Positions 48,708 through 58,095 of a stretch of 64,000 bases of DNA are shown here, one piece after another. A program made the position numbers and the translations under genes. The DNA is from Pseudomonas putida W15Oct28 (GTDB lineage Bacteria; Pseudomonadota; Gammaproteobacteria; Pseudomonadales; Pseudomonadaceae): positions 1 through 64,000 of the forward strand of contig NZ_JENB01000017.1 of NCBI RefSeq assembly GCF_000708715.2. Reading direction: 5' to 3'. Positions within the stretch are counted from its first letter, which is position 1; every line of letters begins with the position of its first letter. The notes under the pieces are model-generated. The model was given only the letters and a program-made list of their open reading frames with translations. It searched no databases and was not told where the DNA came from.

Positions 48708-49541
48708 CTAGCCGTAGCGACCGGTGATGTAGTCTTCGGTCTGCTTCTTCGCCGGGTTGGTGAACAGGGTATCGGTATCCCCGAATTCGACCAGTTTGCC
48801 CATGTACATGAATGCGGTGTAGTCCGAAACCCGGGCCGCCTGCTGCATGTTGTGGGTCACGATGACGATGGTGTACTTGGATTTCAATTCGTAGATCAGT
48901 TCTTCGACCTTCAGGGTCGAGATCGGGTCCAGTGCCGAGCACGGTTCGTCGAGCAACAGCACTTCCGGTTCCACGGCAATGGTGCGGGCGATGACCAGAC
49001 GCTGCTGCTGGCCGCCGGACAGGCCCAGCGCCGACTCGTGCAGGCGGTCCTTGACCTCGTCCCACAGGGCCGCCCCTTTGAGCGCCCACTCGACGGCTTC
49101 GTCGAGCACACGCTTCTTGTTGATGCCCTGGATACGCAGGCCGTAGACCACGTTCTCGTAGATGGTCTTGGGGAACGGGTTGGGCTTCTGGAACACCATG
49201 CCGACACGGCGGCGCAGCTCGGCCACGTCTTCGCCCTTGCGGTAGATGTTGTTGCCGTACAGGTTGATGGCGCCTTCCACGCGGCAACCGTCAACCAGGT
49301 CGTTCATGCGGTTGAAGGTGCGCAGCAGGGTCGACTTGCCGCAGCCGGACGGGCCGATGAAGGCGGTCACGCGCTGCTTGGGAATGTTCATGCTGACGTC
49401 GAACAGCGCCTGCTTGTCGCCGTAGAACAGGCTCAGGCCCGGCACTTCGATGGCCACGGTTTCTTGGGCCAGTTGCAGGCTCTGCTTGTTGCGGCCCAGG
49501 GCAGACATGTCGATGCCGTGGGTATGAGAATCTTGCTGCAT
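48708..49541 (-). CDS. pstB: Phosphate ABC transporter ATP-binding protein PstB
   Basis: 277 residues. Walker [10 protein letters not shown], signature LSGGQQQR and Walker [13 protein letters not shown] are all present. It powers phosphate import with PstA and PstC. ATG 49541 has GGAG 6 bases upstream; the ATG 4 codons earlier is inside that site. It lies 72 bases after pstA. Confidence 0.97.
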   Translation of the reverse strand: MQQDSHTHGIDMSALGRNKQSLQLAQETVAIEVPGLSLFYGDKQALFDVSMNIPKQRVTAFIGPSGCGKSTLLRTFNRMNDLVDGCRVEGAINLYGNNIYRKGEDVAELRRRVGMVFQKPNPFPKTIYENVVYGLRIQGINKKRVLDEAVEWALKGAALWDEVKDRLHESALGLSGGQQQRLVIARTIAVEPEVLLLDEPCSALDPISTLKVEELIYELKSKYTIVIVTHNMQQAARVSDYTAFMYMGKLVEFGDTDTLFTNPAKKQTEDYITGRYG

Positions 49542-49613
49542 GGTCAACTCCATACGCTATCAAGTCGTTTCAAAGGGCCGCCCGGCTCACCGGGGGCACG
49601 CTTGCAATCAGGC

Positions 49614-51284
49614 TCAGCTGTCGAGCGCCTTGTACTTCTCGCGCAGGTGGTTGCGGATCCACACGGCCGAGAGGTTGAGGGAGGCGATCACCAGCACCAG
49701 CAGCAGTGCCGTGGCGTATACCAACGGCCGCGCGGCCTCGACGTTCGGGCTCTGGAAGCCGACGTCATAGATGTGGAAGCCCAGGTGCATGATCTTCTGG
49801 TCCAGGTGCAGGTACGGGTAGTTTCCGTCCACCGGCAGCGACGGCGCCAGCTTCACCACACCCACCAGCATCAGCGGCGCCACTTCACCGGCGGCGCGGG
49901 CCACGGCGAGGATCATGCCGGTCATCATGGCCGGGCTGGCCATGGGCAAAACAATCTTCCACAGCGTTTCGGCCTTGGTCGCGCCCAGGGCCAGCGAGCC
50001 CTCGCGCACGGTACGCGGAATGCGCGCCAGGCCTTCTTCGGTGGCCACGATCACCACCGGTACCGCCAGCAGGGCCAGGGTCAGCGATGCCCACAGCAGG
50101 CCCGGAGTACCCAGGGTAGGCGCCGGCAGTGCTTCGGGGAAGAACAGGCGGTCGATCGAGCCACCCAGCACGTAGACGAAGAAGCCCAGGCCAAACACGC
50201 CGTAGACGATCGCCGGCACGCCAGCCAGGTTGTTCACCGCAATGCGGATCAGCCGGGTCACCGGGCCTTGCCGCGCGTACTCGCGCAGGTAGACGGCCGC
50301 CAGTACACCGAACGGGGTGACAATCACGGCCATGATCAGGGTCATCATCACGGTACCGAAAATGGCCGGGAAGATACCGCCTTCAGTGTTGGCTTCACGC
50401 GGGTCGTCGCTGAGGAATTCCCAGACCTTGGCAAAGTAGGTACCCAGCTTGGTGAAGCCGGACATGCCGTTCGGCTGGATGGCGTGCACCACCTTGCTCA
50501 GGTTGATTTCCACTTCGCGGCCGTTGCCATCGCGGGCCACGAGGCTGTCGCGGGCGAAGGCCTGGTGCAGGCCGCTCAAGCGGTCTTCGATGGCCTTGTA
50601 GCGGCTGTTCAGCTCGGCGCGGTCGGCGTCCATGTCGGCCTGGGCGGCGGCGTCCAGCTTGCCGTCCAGCTCCAGCTTGCGGGCGTGCAGGCGCAGGCGC
50701 TCCAGGCCATGGTTGATGGCACCGATGTCCTTCTTTTCCAACTGCTGCAGCTCACCGTTGAGCTGGCTGGCGCGCTTGAGGCGGGCCTGCAGTTCGTTCC
50801 AGGCGGCAGGGCCTTCGGCAACCACGCGGCCTTCTTCCTTGACGCTGACCAGGTAGCCGTAGAAGTTGCCCCACTCGCGACGCTCCAGGGCGATCAGGTC
50901 GGCCGGGCGCTGTTCATCGACCAGCCAGTCGCCGACCACCCAGGTGAAATCGCTGCCGTTGAGGTCGCGGTTACCCACCTTGATCAGCTCGCGGGTCATG
51001 AACTCCGGGCCCTGCTCCGGTACCGGCAGGCCGGCACCCTTCAGGCGGGCACGGGGTACTTCTTCCTTTTGCACCACTTCGCCGATGACGACGTGGTCAG
51101 CCTGGCCCGGCACCTTGTAGGTGGCCTGGACAAGATCGGCTGGCCAGAAGTGGCCCAGGCCGCGCACGGCAATCACCGCCAGCAGGCCGACGGTCATGAT
51201 CACCGCCATGGCCACAGCGCCGCCGCTCATCCAGACGCCTGGGGCGCCGCTCTTGAACCAGCCTTTGAGGGAATCCTTTTTCAC
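49614..51284 (-). CDS. pstA: Phosphate ABC transporter permease PstA, long form
   Basis: 556 residues against about 300 for E. coli PstA. The first membrane span (about 18-42) is followed by a long insert (about 45-300), then the usual BPD_transp_1 spans with VREGSLALGATKAETLWKIV. The insert contains a heptad-like helical stretch (about 160-240) and should be periplasmic. Long PstA proteins are typical of Pseudomonas. The function of the insert is unknown. It follows pstC by 17 bases. Confidence 0.94.
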   Translation of the reverse strand: MKKDSLKGWFKSGAPGVWMSGGAVAMAVIMTVGLLAVIAVRGLGHFWPADLVQATYKVPGQADHVVIGEVVQKEEVPRARLKGAGLPVPEQGPEFMTRELIKVGNRDLNGSDFTWVVGDWLVDEQRPADLIALERREWGNFYGYLVSVKEEGRVVAEGPAAWNELQARLKRASQLNGELQQLEKKDIGAINHGLERLRLHARKLELDGKLDAAAQADMDADRAELNSRYKAIEDRLSGLHQAFARDSLVARDGNGREVEINLSKVVHAIQPNGMSGFTKLGTYFAKVWEFLSDDPREANTEGGIFPAIFGTVMMTLIMAVIVTPFGVLAAVYLREYARQGPVTRLIRIAVNNLAGVPAIVYGVFGLGFFVYVLGGSIDRLFFPEALPAPTLGTPGLLWASLTLALLAVPVVIVATEEGLARIPRTVREGSLALGATKAETLWKIVLPMASPAMMTGMILAVARAAGEVAPLMLVGVVKLAPSLPVDGNYPYLHLDQKIMHLGFHIYDVGFQSPNVEAARPLVYATALLLVLVIASLNLSAVWIRNHLREKYKALDS

Positions 51285-51301
51285 GGATCGCTACCTTTCT
51301 A

Positions 51302-53590
51302 TCAAAGCGACGAGTATTTCTTGCGCAGACGCTGGCGAATCAGCTCGGCCAAGGTGTTCATCACGAACGTGAACATCAGCAGCACCAGGGCGGCCAGGAA
51401 CAGCACGCGATAGTGGCTGCCACCGACTTCCGATTCCGGCATTTCCACGGCCACGTTGGCGGCCAGGGTGCGCATGCCCTCGAACAGGTTCATTTCCATC
51501 ACCGGGGTGTTGCCGGTGGCCATCAGCACGATCATGGTCTCGCCCACCGCACGGCCCATGCCGATCATCAGCGCCGAGAAGATACCCGGGCTGGCGGTGA
51601 GGATGACCACGCGGGTCAGGGTTTGCCAGGGCGTCGCACCCAGCGCCAGCGAGCCCAGGGTCAGGCTGCGCGGCACGCTGAACACGGCGTCTTCGGCAAT
51701 GGAGTAGATGTTCGGGATGACCGCAAAGCCCATGGCGATACCCACGACCAGGGCGTTGCGCTGGTCGTAGGTGATGCCGAGGTCGTTGGTGATCCACAGG
51801 CGCATGTCACCGCCGAAGAACCAGTTTTCCAGGTGCGGGCTCATGGTCAGGGCGAACCAGCCGGTGAACAGGATGACCGGTATCAGGATCGCGGCTTCCC
51901 AACCATCTGGCACACGCAGGCGGATCGACTCCGGCAGGCGGCTCCAGGTGAAGCCGGCCAGCAGGATGCCCAGCGGCATCAGCAGGAACAGGCTGAACAC
52001 GCCAGGCAGGTGGCCTTCCAGGTACGGGGCCAGGAACAGGCCGGCGAAGAAGCCGAGGATCACCGTCGGCATCGCTTCCATCAGCTCGATCACCGGCTTG
52101 ACCTTGCGGCGCATGCCCGGGGCCATGAAGTAGGCGGTGTAGATGGCGGCGGCAATGGCCAGCGGGGCAGCCAGGATCATCGCGTAGAACGCGGCCTTCA
52201 GCGTACCGAAGGTCAGCGGCGAAAGGCTCAGCTTGGGTTCGAAGTCGGTATTGGAAGCGGTCGATTGCCAGACGTATTTCGGTTCGTCGTAGTTCTCGTA
52301 CCACACCTTGCCCCACAGCGCGCTGAAGGAAACTTCAGGGTGCGGGTTGCGCAGGCTAAGTGGCAGCAGCTTGCCGCCTTCTTCGATGATGATGCGGTTG
52401 GCACGCGGCGACAGGGCCAGGATGCCTGGGCCTTCGGCAGCCGGCTCGACCAGCAGGGTGCGGTGCGCGGTGCTGTGGAACACGCCCAAGTTACCGTCGG
52501 CATCCAGGGCGATGAAGCCCTTGCGGCGCTCTTCGGCGTCAATCTGCACGACCGGGGCCTTGCCCATCTGGAAGGTACGGATCTGCTTGAAGCGCGATTC
52601 GCCGTCCGGGTCACGGGCCATGAACCATTGGGCCAGGCCACCTTTGGAGTCACCGATGATCAGCGATATGCCGCCGACCAACTGGGCGCTGGCGGTAATT
52701 TCGGTGTCAGCGCTTTCGGCCAGCTTGTAGCGGCCGTTGAGGCTCTTGTCACGCAGGCTGAACACGTCGGCGGTGGCGCGGCCGTTGATCACGTAGAGCC
52801 ACTGCTGACGCGGGTCGATGAAGATGTTCTTCACCGCTTCGGTCATCTGCGGCAGCACGATACGGTTCTGCTCGGTGGTGACCTCTTCGGTCATCATGTT
52901 TTCGGTGCGGGTCAGCTGCACCACCTGCAGGTGCGCGCCGGTGGAGCCGGCGAGTACCAGGGTGTCGCCATTGACGTTGACGTTGACGTGCTCCAGCGCA
53001 CGGCCCTGTTCGTCGAGCACGAACGGCTGCTCGCCGTAGGGGTAGTCGATGCCGGGGGTGATGGTTTTCTTGTTGTCCGGGTAGGTGATCTTGTAGGTGT
53101 GGTGAAACACCAGCGCCTGACCATTGGACAAACCCAGCACCACCAGCGGGCTGCCCGGCTGGTCGGTACTGATCGAGGTGACCTGGGTATCTGCCGGCAC
53201 TGGCAGGTCGACCCGCTTGAGCTCGTTACCGGTTTTGGTATCGAAGAACAACGCCTGGCCCTTGTCCGAAACTCGCATCCCCACCAGGTTCTGTTCTTCA
53301 AGCGCGATCAGCAGCGGCTTACCGGCATCCTGCTGCAGCCAGGTCGGCTCCAGGGCTTTCTTGCTAGTGAGCTCGGCGCCCTGGAACAGTGGCAACACCA
53401 CATAGGCCAGGTAGAAGAAGATCAGGGTGATTGCCGCCAATACGGCAAGCCCGCCCACCAGTACATACCAGCGGGTCAGGCGGTCCTTCAGCGCACGCAT
53501 GCGGCGCTTGCGTTGCAGCTCGGGCGTATTGAAATCAATGCGCACGGGCTGGGAGTTTTGGGTCATGTTGGAATTGGCCAGATCATTCAT
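51302..53590 (-). CDS. pstC: Phosphate ABC transporter permease PstC, long form
   Basis: 762 residues against about 320 for E. coli PstC. One membrane span near 45-68, then a large predicted periplasmic region (about 75-420) made of repeated short beta units such as ALFFDTKTGNELKRVDLP and LYVINGRATADVFSLRDK, resembling a WD40/PQQ-type beta-propeller, then the normal permease spans with SLTLGSLALGATPWQTLTRV. ATG 53590 is preferred over the GTG two codons earlier. A hairpin lies between pstS and this gene. Confidence 0.93.
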   Translation of the reverse strand: MNDLANSNMTQNSQPVRIDFNTPELQRKRRMRALKDRLTRWYVLVGGLAVLAAITLIFFYLAYVVLPLFQGAELTSKKALEPTWLQQDAGKPLLIALEEQNLVGMRVSDKGQALFFDTKTGNELKRVDLPVPADTQVTSISTDQPGSPLVVLGLSNGQALVFHHTYKITYPDNKKTITPGIDYPYGEQPFVLDEQGRALEHVNVNVNGDTLVLAGSTGAHLQVVQLTRTENMMTEEVTTEQNRIVLPQMTEAVKNIFIDPRQQWLYVINGRATADVFSLRDKSLNGRYKLAESADTEITASAQLVGGISLIIGDSKGGLAQWFMARDPDGESRFKQIRTFQMGKAPVVQIDAEERRKGFIALDADGNLGVFHSTAHRTLLVEPAAEGPGILALSPRANRIIIEEGGKLLPLSLRNPHPEVSFSALWGKVWYENYDEPKYVWQSTASNTDFEPKLSLSPLTFGTLKAAFYAMILAAPLAIAAAIYTAYFMAPGMRRKVKPVIELMEAMPTVILGFFAGLFLAPYLEGHLPGVFSLFLLMPLGILLAGFTWSRLPESIRLRVPDGWEAAILIPVILFTGWFALTMSPHLENWFFGGDMRLWITNDLGITYDQRNALVVGIAMGFAVIPNIYSIAEDAVFSVPRSLTLGSLALGATPWQTLTRVVILTASPGIFSALMIGMGRAVGETMIVLMATGNTPVMEMNLFEGMRTLAANVAVEMPESEVGGSHYRVLFLAALVLLMFTFVMNTLAELIRQRLRKKYSSL

Positions 53591-53689
53591 GCGCACACCC
53601 TAGCGGTCCCGTGTGACAAAAACATTACAAAGTGGTGACGCGCGAAAGCCCGCCGCACAGGGGACCTGGCTTCGGACTGGAAATTCGTG

Positions 53690-53720
53690 GAAGAGGCCGG
53701 GCATCAGCACCGGCCCCTTC
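53690..53720 (-). terminator. Hairpin between pstS and pstC
   Basis: On the minus strand GAAGGGGCCGG pairs with CCGGCCTCTTC (one G-U) around a 9-base loop, 10 bases past the pstS stop. With no T-run it is likely a partial terminator or 3-prime mRNA stabiliser that lets pstS exceed pstCAB. Confidence 0.55.
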
Positions 53721-53729
53721 TTCAGTTAC

Positions 53730-54728
53730 TTACTTCTTTGCGACGTTACCCGCGTGGGACAGGCCCAGGTCAGCCAGGGTCTTGTCGACGACTTTGGCCG
53801 GCAGTGGGATGTAACCATCTTTCACCACGACCTGCTGGCCAGCTTGCGACAGCACCAGCTTGACGAACTCGGCTTCCAGCGGGGCCAGAGGCTTGTTCGG
53901 GGCCTTGTTGACGTAGACGTAGAGGAAGCGCGACAGCGGGTATTTGCCGTTCAGAGCGTTTTCTTCGTTGTCTTCGATGTACTCGGTGCTGCCTTTCTTG
54001 GCCAGGGGAACAGTCTTGACGCTGGCGGTCTTGTAGCCGATACCCGAGTAGCCGATGCCGTTCAGCGAGCTGCTGATCGACTGCACGACCGAAGCCGAGC
54101 CAGGCTGTTCGTTCACGTTAGGCTTGAAGTCGCCTTTGCACAGGGCTTCTTCCTTGAAGTAGCCGTAGGTGCCCGATACCGAGTTACGGCCGAACAGCTG
54201 CACGGGCTTGTTGGCCAGGTCGCCGGTCACACCCAGGTCGCCCCAGGTTTTCACGTCTGCCTTGCCACCGCACAGGCGGGTGGAGGAGAAGACTGCGTCG
54301 ACCTGCTCCATGGTCAGGCCTTTGATCGGGTTGTCCTTGTGCACGAACACGGCCAGGGCGTCGACGGCAACCGGGATGGCAGTTGGCTTGTAGCCGTACT
54401 TCTGCTCGAAGGCCTGCAGTTCGACGTCCTTCATCTTGCGGCTCATCGGGCCGAGGTTGGCGGTGCCTTCGGTCAGCGCGGGTGGCGCGGTGGAAGAGCC
54501 GGCAGCCTGGATCTGGATGTTTACGTTCGGATATTCCTTCTTGTAAGCCTCGGCCCACAGCGTCATCAGGTTCGCCAGGGTGTCGGAGCCTACGCTGGAG
54601 AGGTTGCCCGATACACCGGTGGTTTTGGTGTAAGTCGGGATCGACGGGTCGACAGCAGCTACCGCGTTGGCGGTTGCAACGCCAGCGGCGGCGAAGGTAA
54701 GGGCCGCCATCAAACGCTTCAGTTTCAT
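53730..54728 (-). CDS. pstS: Phosphate-binding protein PstS
   Basis: 332 residues. A Sec signal peptide (about 1-24, ending near AVAA|VDP) precedes the periplasmic binding domain. The phosphate-contacting segments GSDTL and [12 protein letters not shown], and [12 protein letters not shown] further on, are visible. It delivers phosphate to PstC/PstA. TAGGAG lies 9 bases upstream of the ATG and a three-repeat Pho box about 75 bases further up. Confidence 0.96.
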   Translation of the reverse strand: MKLKRLMAALTFAAAGVATANAVAAVDPSIPTYTKTTGVSGNLSSVGSDTLANLMTLWAEAYKKEYPNVNIQIQAAGSSTAPPALTEGTANLGPMSRKMKDVELQAFEQKYGYKPTAIPVAVDALAVFVHKDNPIKGLTMEQVDAVFSSTRLCGGKADVKTWGDLGVTGDLANKPVQLFGRNSVSGTYGYFKEEALCKGDFKPNVNEQPGSASVVQSISSSLNGIGYSGIGYKTASVKTVPLAKKGSTEYIEDNEENALNGKYPLSRFLYVYVNKAPNKPLAPLEAEFVKLVLSQAGQQVVVKDGYIPLPAKVVDKTLADLGLSHAGNVAKK

Positions 54729-54802
54729 GCCTTGCTCCTAGCAGGAATATTGGGGTGTTGGATGGAACGGGCCCAAGTATCGGCAGGCCGCATGAATACG
54801 AT

Positions 54803-54831
54803 ATGACTTCATTGTGACAATTGGATGAAAG
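54803..54831 (-). promoter_or_regulatory. Pho box of pstS, three repeats
   Basis: Reading the minus strand: CTTTCAT, CCAA, TTGTCAC, AATG, AAGTCAT. Each 7-base unit is 11 bases from the next, the layout of PhoB binding sites. It lies about 75 bases before the pstS start. Confidence 0.75.
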
Positions 54832-54850
54832 GCCATCACTGAAGGCAGGT

Positions 54851-54932
54851 CTGGCCTCTTCGCGGGCACGCCCGCTCCCACAAGGTTCAGCACAGTCCCT
54901 GTGGGAGCGGGCGTGCCCGCGAAGAGGCCAGC
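54851..54932. repeat. REP pair upstream of pstS
   Basis: CTGGCCTCTTCGCGGGCACG and its facing copy CGTGCCCGCGAAGAGGCCAG. It lies between the MHS transporter stop and the pstS Pho box, both genes being on the minus strand. Confidence 0.92.
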
Positions 54933-54946
54933 AGCCTTGAAGCAGA

Positions 54947-56236
54947 TCAGCGCTTGTTGGCGAGCAGGTACAGGCCCACGGCCAGACCAACGGCACACAA
55001 ACCTGCCACATAATAAGCAGGCGCCATCGGGCTTACCTTCAGCAGCGCGGTCACCACCATCGGCGTCAACCCGCCGAAGATCGCATAGGCCACGTTGTAC
55101 GAGAACGACAGCCCGCTGAAACGCACCGCTGCCGGGAATGCCTTGACCATCACATAAGGCACCGCGCCGATCACACCCACGCACAGGCCGGTCAGCGCAT
55201 ACAGCGGGAACAGCAACTCGGGGCGGGTCGGCAAGCTGTGGTAGAAGGTCCAGGAACTGGCCAGCAGCAGCAGGCTGCCGATCACGAACACCCGGCCCGC
55301 ACCAAAGCGGTCGGCCAGGCTGCCGGCACCGATGCAGCCGAAGCTGAGCAGCACGATGGCCATGCTGTTGGCCTTGAGCGAGTCGATCGGGCTGATGTGG
55401 TAGAAGCTCTGCAGCAGCGCCGGGGTCATCAGGATGACCACCACGATGCCGGCCGACAGCAACCAGGTCAGCAGCATCGACAGGATGATCGGGCCACGGT
55501 GGTCGCGCAGCACCGCGCGCAGCGGCAGCTCTTCGGCCAGCGCCTTGCGTTGCTGCATCTCGGCGAACACCGGGGTTTCATGCAGCCAGCGGCGCAGGTA
55601 CACCGAGAACAGGCCGAACACCCCGCCAAGCAGGAACGGAATACGCCAGGCGTAGTCGGCCACTTCTTCGGCGCTGTACACGCTGTTGATCAGGGTTGCT
55701 ACCAGCGAGCCCAGCAGAATGCCCGCGGTCAGGCCTGCGGTCAGGGTGCCACAGGCGTAGCCGGTATTGCGCGCAGGCACGTGTTCGGACACGAACACCC
55801 AGGCGCCCGGCACCTCCCCACCAATTGCCGCGCCCTGGATCACACGCATCAGCAGCAGCAGGATCGGCGCCCACATGCCGATTTGGGCATAGGTTGGCAG
55901 CAGGCCCATGATCAGGGTCGGCAGGGCCATCATGAAGATGCTCAGGGTGAACATCTTCTTGCGCCCGAGCAGGTCACCGAAGTGGGCCATGATGATGCCG
56001 CCCAGCGGCCGCGCCAGGTAGCCGGCGGCGAAGATGCCGAACGTTTGCATCAGGCGCAGCCACTCGGGCATGTCGGCCGGGAAGAACAGCTTGCCGACCA
56101 CCGTGGCGAAGAACACGAAGATGATGAAGTCGTAGAACTCCAGTGCGCCACCCAGGGCGGACAGTGAGAGTGTCTTGTAATCACTGCGGGTCAGCGGCCG
56201 CGGGGGCTGCTCGATACTGCTCGGCACGGAAGTCAT
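54947..56236 (-). CDS. MHS-family (metabolite:H+ symporter) MFS transporter
   Basis: 429 residues with 12 predicted membrane spans. GRKKMFTLSIFMMALPTLIM and the early ALGGALEFYDFIIFVFFATV segment are typical of the MHS group that includes ProP, ShiA and KgtP. The substrate is likely an organic acid or osmolyte but is not identified. A 7-of-8 match to the Crc/Hfq motif (AACAACGA) lies 5 bases before the ATG. It is divergent from the thioesterase gene. Confidence 0.87.
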   Translation of the reverse strand: MTSVPSSIEQPPRPLTRSDYKTLSLSALGGALEFYDFIIFVFFATVVGKLFFPADMPEWLRLMQTFGIFAAGYLARPLGGIIMAHFGDLLGRKKMFTLSIFMMALPTLIMGLLPTYAQIGMWAPILLLLMRVIQGAAIGGEVPGAWVFVSEHVPARNTGYACGTLTAGLTAGILLGSLVATLINSVYSAEEVADYAWRIPFLLGGVFGLFSVYLRRWLHETPVFAEMQQRKALAEELPLRAVLRDHRGPIILSMLLTWLLSAGIVVVILMTPALLQSFYHISPIDSLKANSMAIVLLSFGCIGAGSLADRFGAGRVFVIGSLLLLASSWTFYHSLPTRPELLFPLYALTGLCVGVIGAVPYVMVKAFPAAVRFSGLSFSYNVAYAIFGGLTPMVVTALLKVSPMAPAYYVAGLCAVGLAVGLYLLANKR

Positions 56237-56596
56237 CGCTCGTTGTTCTCTTGTAGGGCATGCAGGCCGCTTGGCACGCGGCTTCTGGATTGGGAGACAG
56301 GCGAAGATAGCAAATTGCCGAGCTGCGCCGAAAGCGATACAAAAACCATACAGATATTCATGAATGCGCGGTCGTCGCTGGCGGTTATGCTCTATATACT
56401 GGTGATTCGTAGGAAAAGGTTGCTGCCAGCGTGGGATGTTGTGCGAAAACGCCGGTCTTTATGTCAGACGGTTTCGCAGAGTTTCCCTACGGCCGTCCAG
56501 TGAAACGAAATCGGCGTAGTATGTTTCAAGCTGAATCGTTTACCCGGCCTTTGCGCCACACCAACGATAAGCGTCACGGGTCAGAGGCCCCATCGC
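56237..56596. other. 360-base divergent gap, MHS transporter/thioesterase
   Basis: AT-richer than its surroundings and free of REP copies. It contains a perfect palindrome ATTCATGAAT at 56356-56365 and TATACT at 56395-56400, a possible -10 without a good -35. An 86-codon open frame (56243-56503) overlaps it but lacks a ribosome binding site and any family resemblance, so I treat it as noncoding. Confidence 0.55.
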
Positions 56597-56995
56597 ATGA
56601 TTGAGCTCGAACAAGAAGATCCAATCCCGCAAGGCGACCTGGCCTTGCAGATCACTGCACTCCCGCGCGAAACCAACGGGTTTGGCGACATCTTCGGCGG
56701 CTGGCTGGTTGCCCAGATGGACCTGGCCGGCACCGCCATGGCCAGCCGCGTTGCCGGCGGCCGTGTGGCGACCGTGGCCATCGAACGCATGGCCTTCCTG
56801 GTACCCGTCGCGGTGGGCGCACAGCTGTCGTTCTATACCCAGACCCTGGAAATCGGCCGCAGCTCGATCCAGATGATGGTCGAAGTGTGGAGCGACGACC
56901 CGCTGTCCAGTGAATGGCGCAAGGTCACCGAAGCGGCATTCGTCTTCGTCGCCATCGACGGCAGTGGCCGTACCCGCTCCGTGCCTCGTCGCTGA
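56597..56995 (+). CDS. Acyl-CoA thioesterase, YciA-like hotdog fold
   Basis: 132 residues. The hotdog-fold segment ETNGFGDIFGGWLVAQMDLA and ATVAIERMAFLVPV are characteristic of YciA-type thioesterases, which hydrolyse short and medium acyl-CoA. The family aspartate is present in the FGGWLVAQMD segment. AGAGG precedes the ATG. The mutarotase gene follows on the same strand. Confidence 0.9.
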   Translation: MIELEQEDPIPQGDLALQITALPRETNGFGDIFGGWLVAQMDLAGTAMASRVAGGRVATVAIERMAFLVPVAVGAQLSFYTQTLEIGRSSIQMMVEVWSDDPLSSEWRKVTEAAFVFVAIDGSGRTRSVPRR

Positions 56996-57057
56996 GCCAC
57001 GCGGGCGGTAAACTCATTGCATGTGCCCGGGTCCAAGGCCCACTGGCAATCAATGAG

Positions 57058-57963
57058 ATGAACGCAATGGCTACCTACCAGGTCGTAACCGAGCAACATG
57101 GCGAACTCAACTGCTGGCGTATCAGCAGCGACCGCGCCGAACTCCTGATCGCCCAGCAGGGCGCCCAGATCCTCAGCTACCAGCGGGTCGGCGAACCGCC
57201 GCTGCTGTGGCTGAGCGACCAGGCCATCTTCCGCCAGGGCAAGTCGGTCCGCGCCGGTGTACCGGTGTGCTGGCCGTGGTTCGGCAACCTGCAGCGCAAC
57301 CCCCAGGCCGTTCAGGCCATGTACCACGGCGAGCAGGCGCCTGCCCATGGGCTGGCACGCTCGCGTGACTGGCAGCTGCTGGGTATCGAGGAAGCGGGCA
57401 ACGGCCTGCGCATCGAATTCCAACTGCCTGAAGCGCAGGGCGACCTGCCCGGCTGGCCTCATGACGTCGAGCTGAAACTGGTGGTGGAGCTGGGTGATGC
57501 GCTAAAGCTGAACCTCACCAGCCGCAACATGGGCAATACCCCCGTTACCATCAGCCAGGCCCTGCACAGCTACTTCGCGGTCAGTGACGTGCGCCAGGCG
57601 CGGGTCGAAGGCGTCGAGGGCCTGGGCTATATCGAAACGCTGGCGGACTGGGAACAGCGTCAGCAGCAGGGAGCACTGGCGTTTGCCGGGGAGACTGACC
57701 GGATCTACCTAGACACCCCGCAGACCCTGAGCATTGTCGACCCGCACTGGAACCGACGGGTTACCTTGACCAGCAGCGGGTCGCGCTCGGCGGTGATCTG
57801 GAACCCGTGGACCGAGCGGGCCAAGGAGCTGGCGGACATGGCTGACGATGGCTGGCAGCGGATGCTGTGCATCGAGACGGCGAATGTGTGGGATGACTTG
57901 GTGGAATTGAAGCCTGGGGCGAGTCACTCACTGAGCGTGGTAGTTGCCAGCGAAGCGCTTTGA
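57058..57963 (+). CDS. D-hexose-6-phosphate mutarotase (YeaD-like aldose 1-epimerase family)
   Basis: 301 residues. The galactose-mutarotase-like fold shows QGAQILSYQRVGEPPLLWLS, GVPVCWPWFG and the catalytic-region segments HGLARSRDW and TISQALHSYFAV. It interconverts hexose-6-phosphate anomers. The start is uncertain: ATG 57058 or ATG 57067, neither with a strong ribosome binding site. It lies 62 bases after the thioesterase and is convergent with the DUF3299 gene. Confidence 0.9.
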   Translation: MNAMATYQVVTEQHGELNCWRISSDRAELLIAQQGAQILSYQRVGEPPLLWLSDQAIFRQGKSVRAGVPVCWPWFGNLQRNPQAVQAMYHGEQAPAHGLARSRDWQLLGIEEAGNGLRIEFQLPEAQGDLPGWPHDVELKLVVELGDALKLNLTSRNMGNTPVTISQALHSYFAVSDVRQARVEGVEGLGYIETLADWEQRQQQGALAFAGETDRIYLDTPQTLSIVDPHWNRRVTLTSSGSRSAVIWNPWTERAKELADMADDGWQRMLCIETANVWDDLVELKPGASHSLSVVVASEAL

Positions 57964-57975
57964 TCTGAAGCCCCC

Positions 57976-58085
57976 GGGACCGCTGCGCGGTCCTTTCGCG
58001 ACACAAGGCCGCTCCTACAAGGGACCGCGCAATGCCTGAGGCTCGTGGTGACCCTGTGGGAGCGGGCATGCCCGCGAAGAGGCCG
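57976..58085. repeat. REP pair, mosaic
   Basis: The left copy GGACCGCTGCGCGGTCC continues into TTTCGCGACACAAGGCCGCT; the right copy has GTGGGAGCGGGCATGCCCGC. The two halves come from different REP types. It occupies the convergent mutarotase/DUF3299 gap. Confidence 0.88.
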
Positions 58086-58095
58086 GTGCAGGCAA

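Noticed and set aside
48609..53638. Very long plus-strand open frames (934 and 741 codons) opposite pstB, pstA and pstC
   Set aside because: They mirror the minus-strand pst genes, which have full family support. Long antisense frames are expected in high-GC DNA with strong third-base bias.
56243..56503. 86-codon open frame in the transporter/thioesterase gap
   Set aside because: No ribosome binding site, atypical codon use and no family resemblance.
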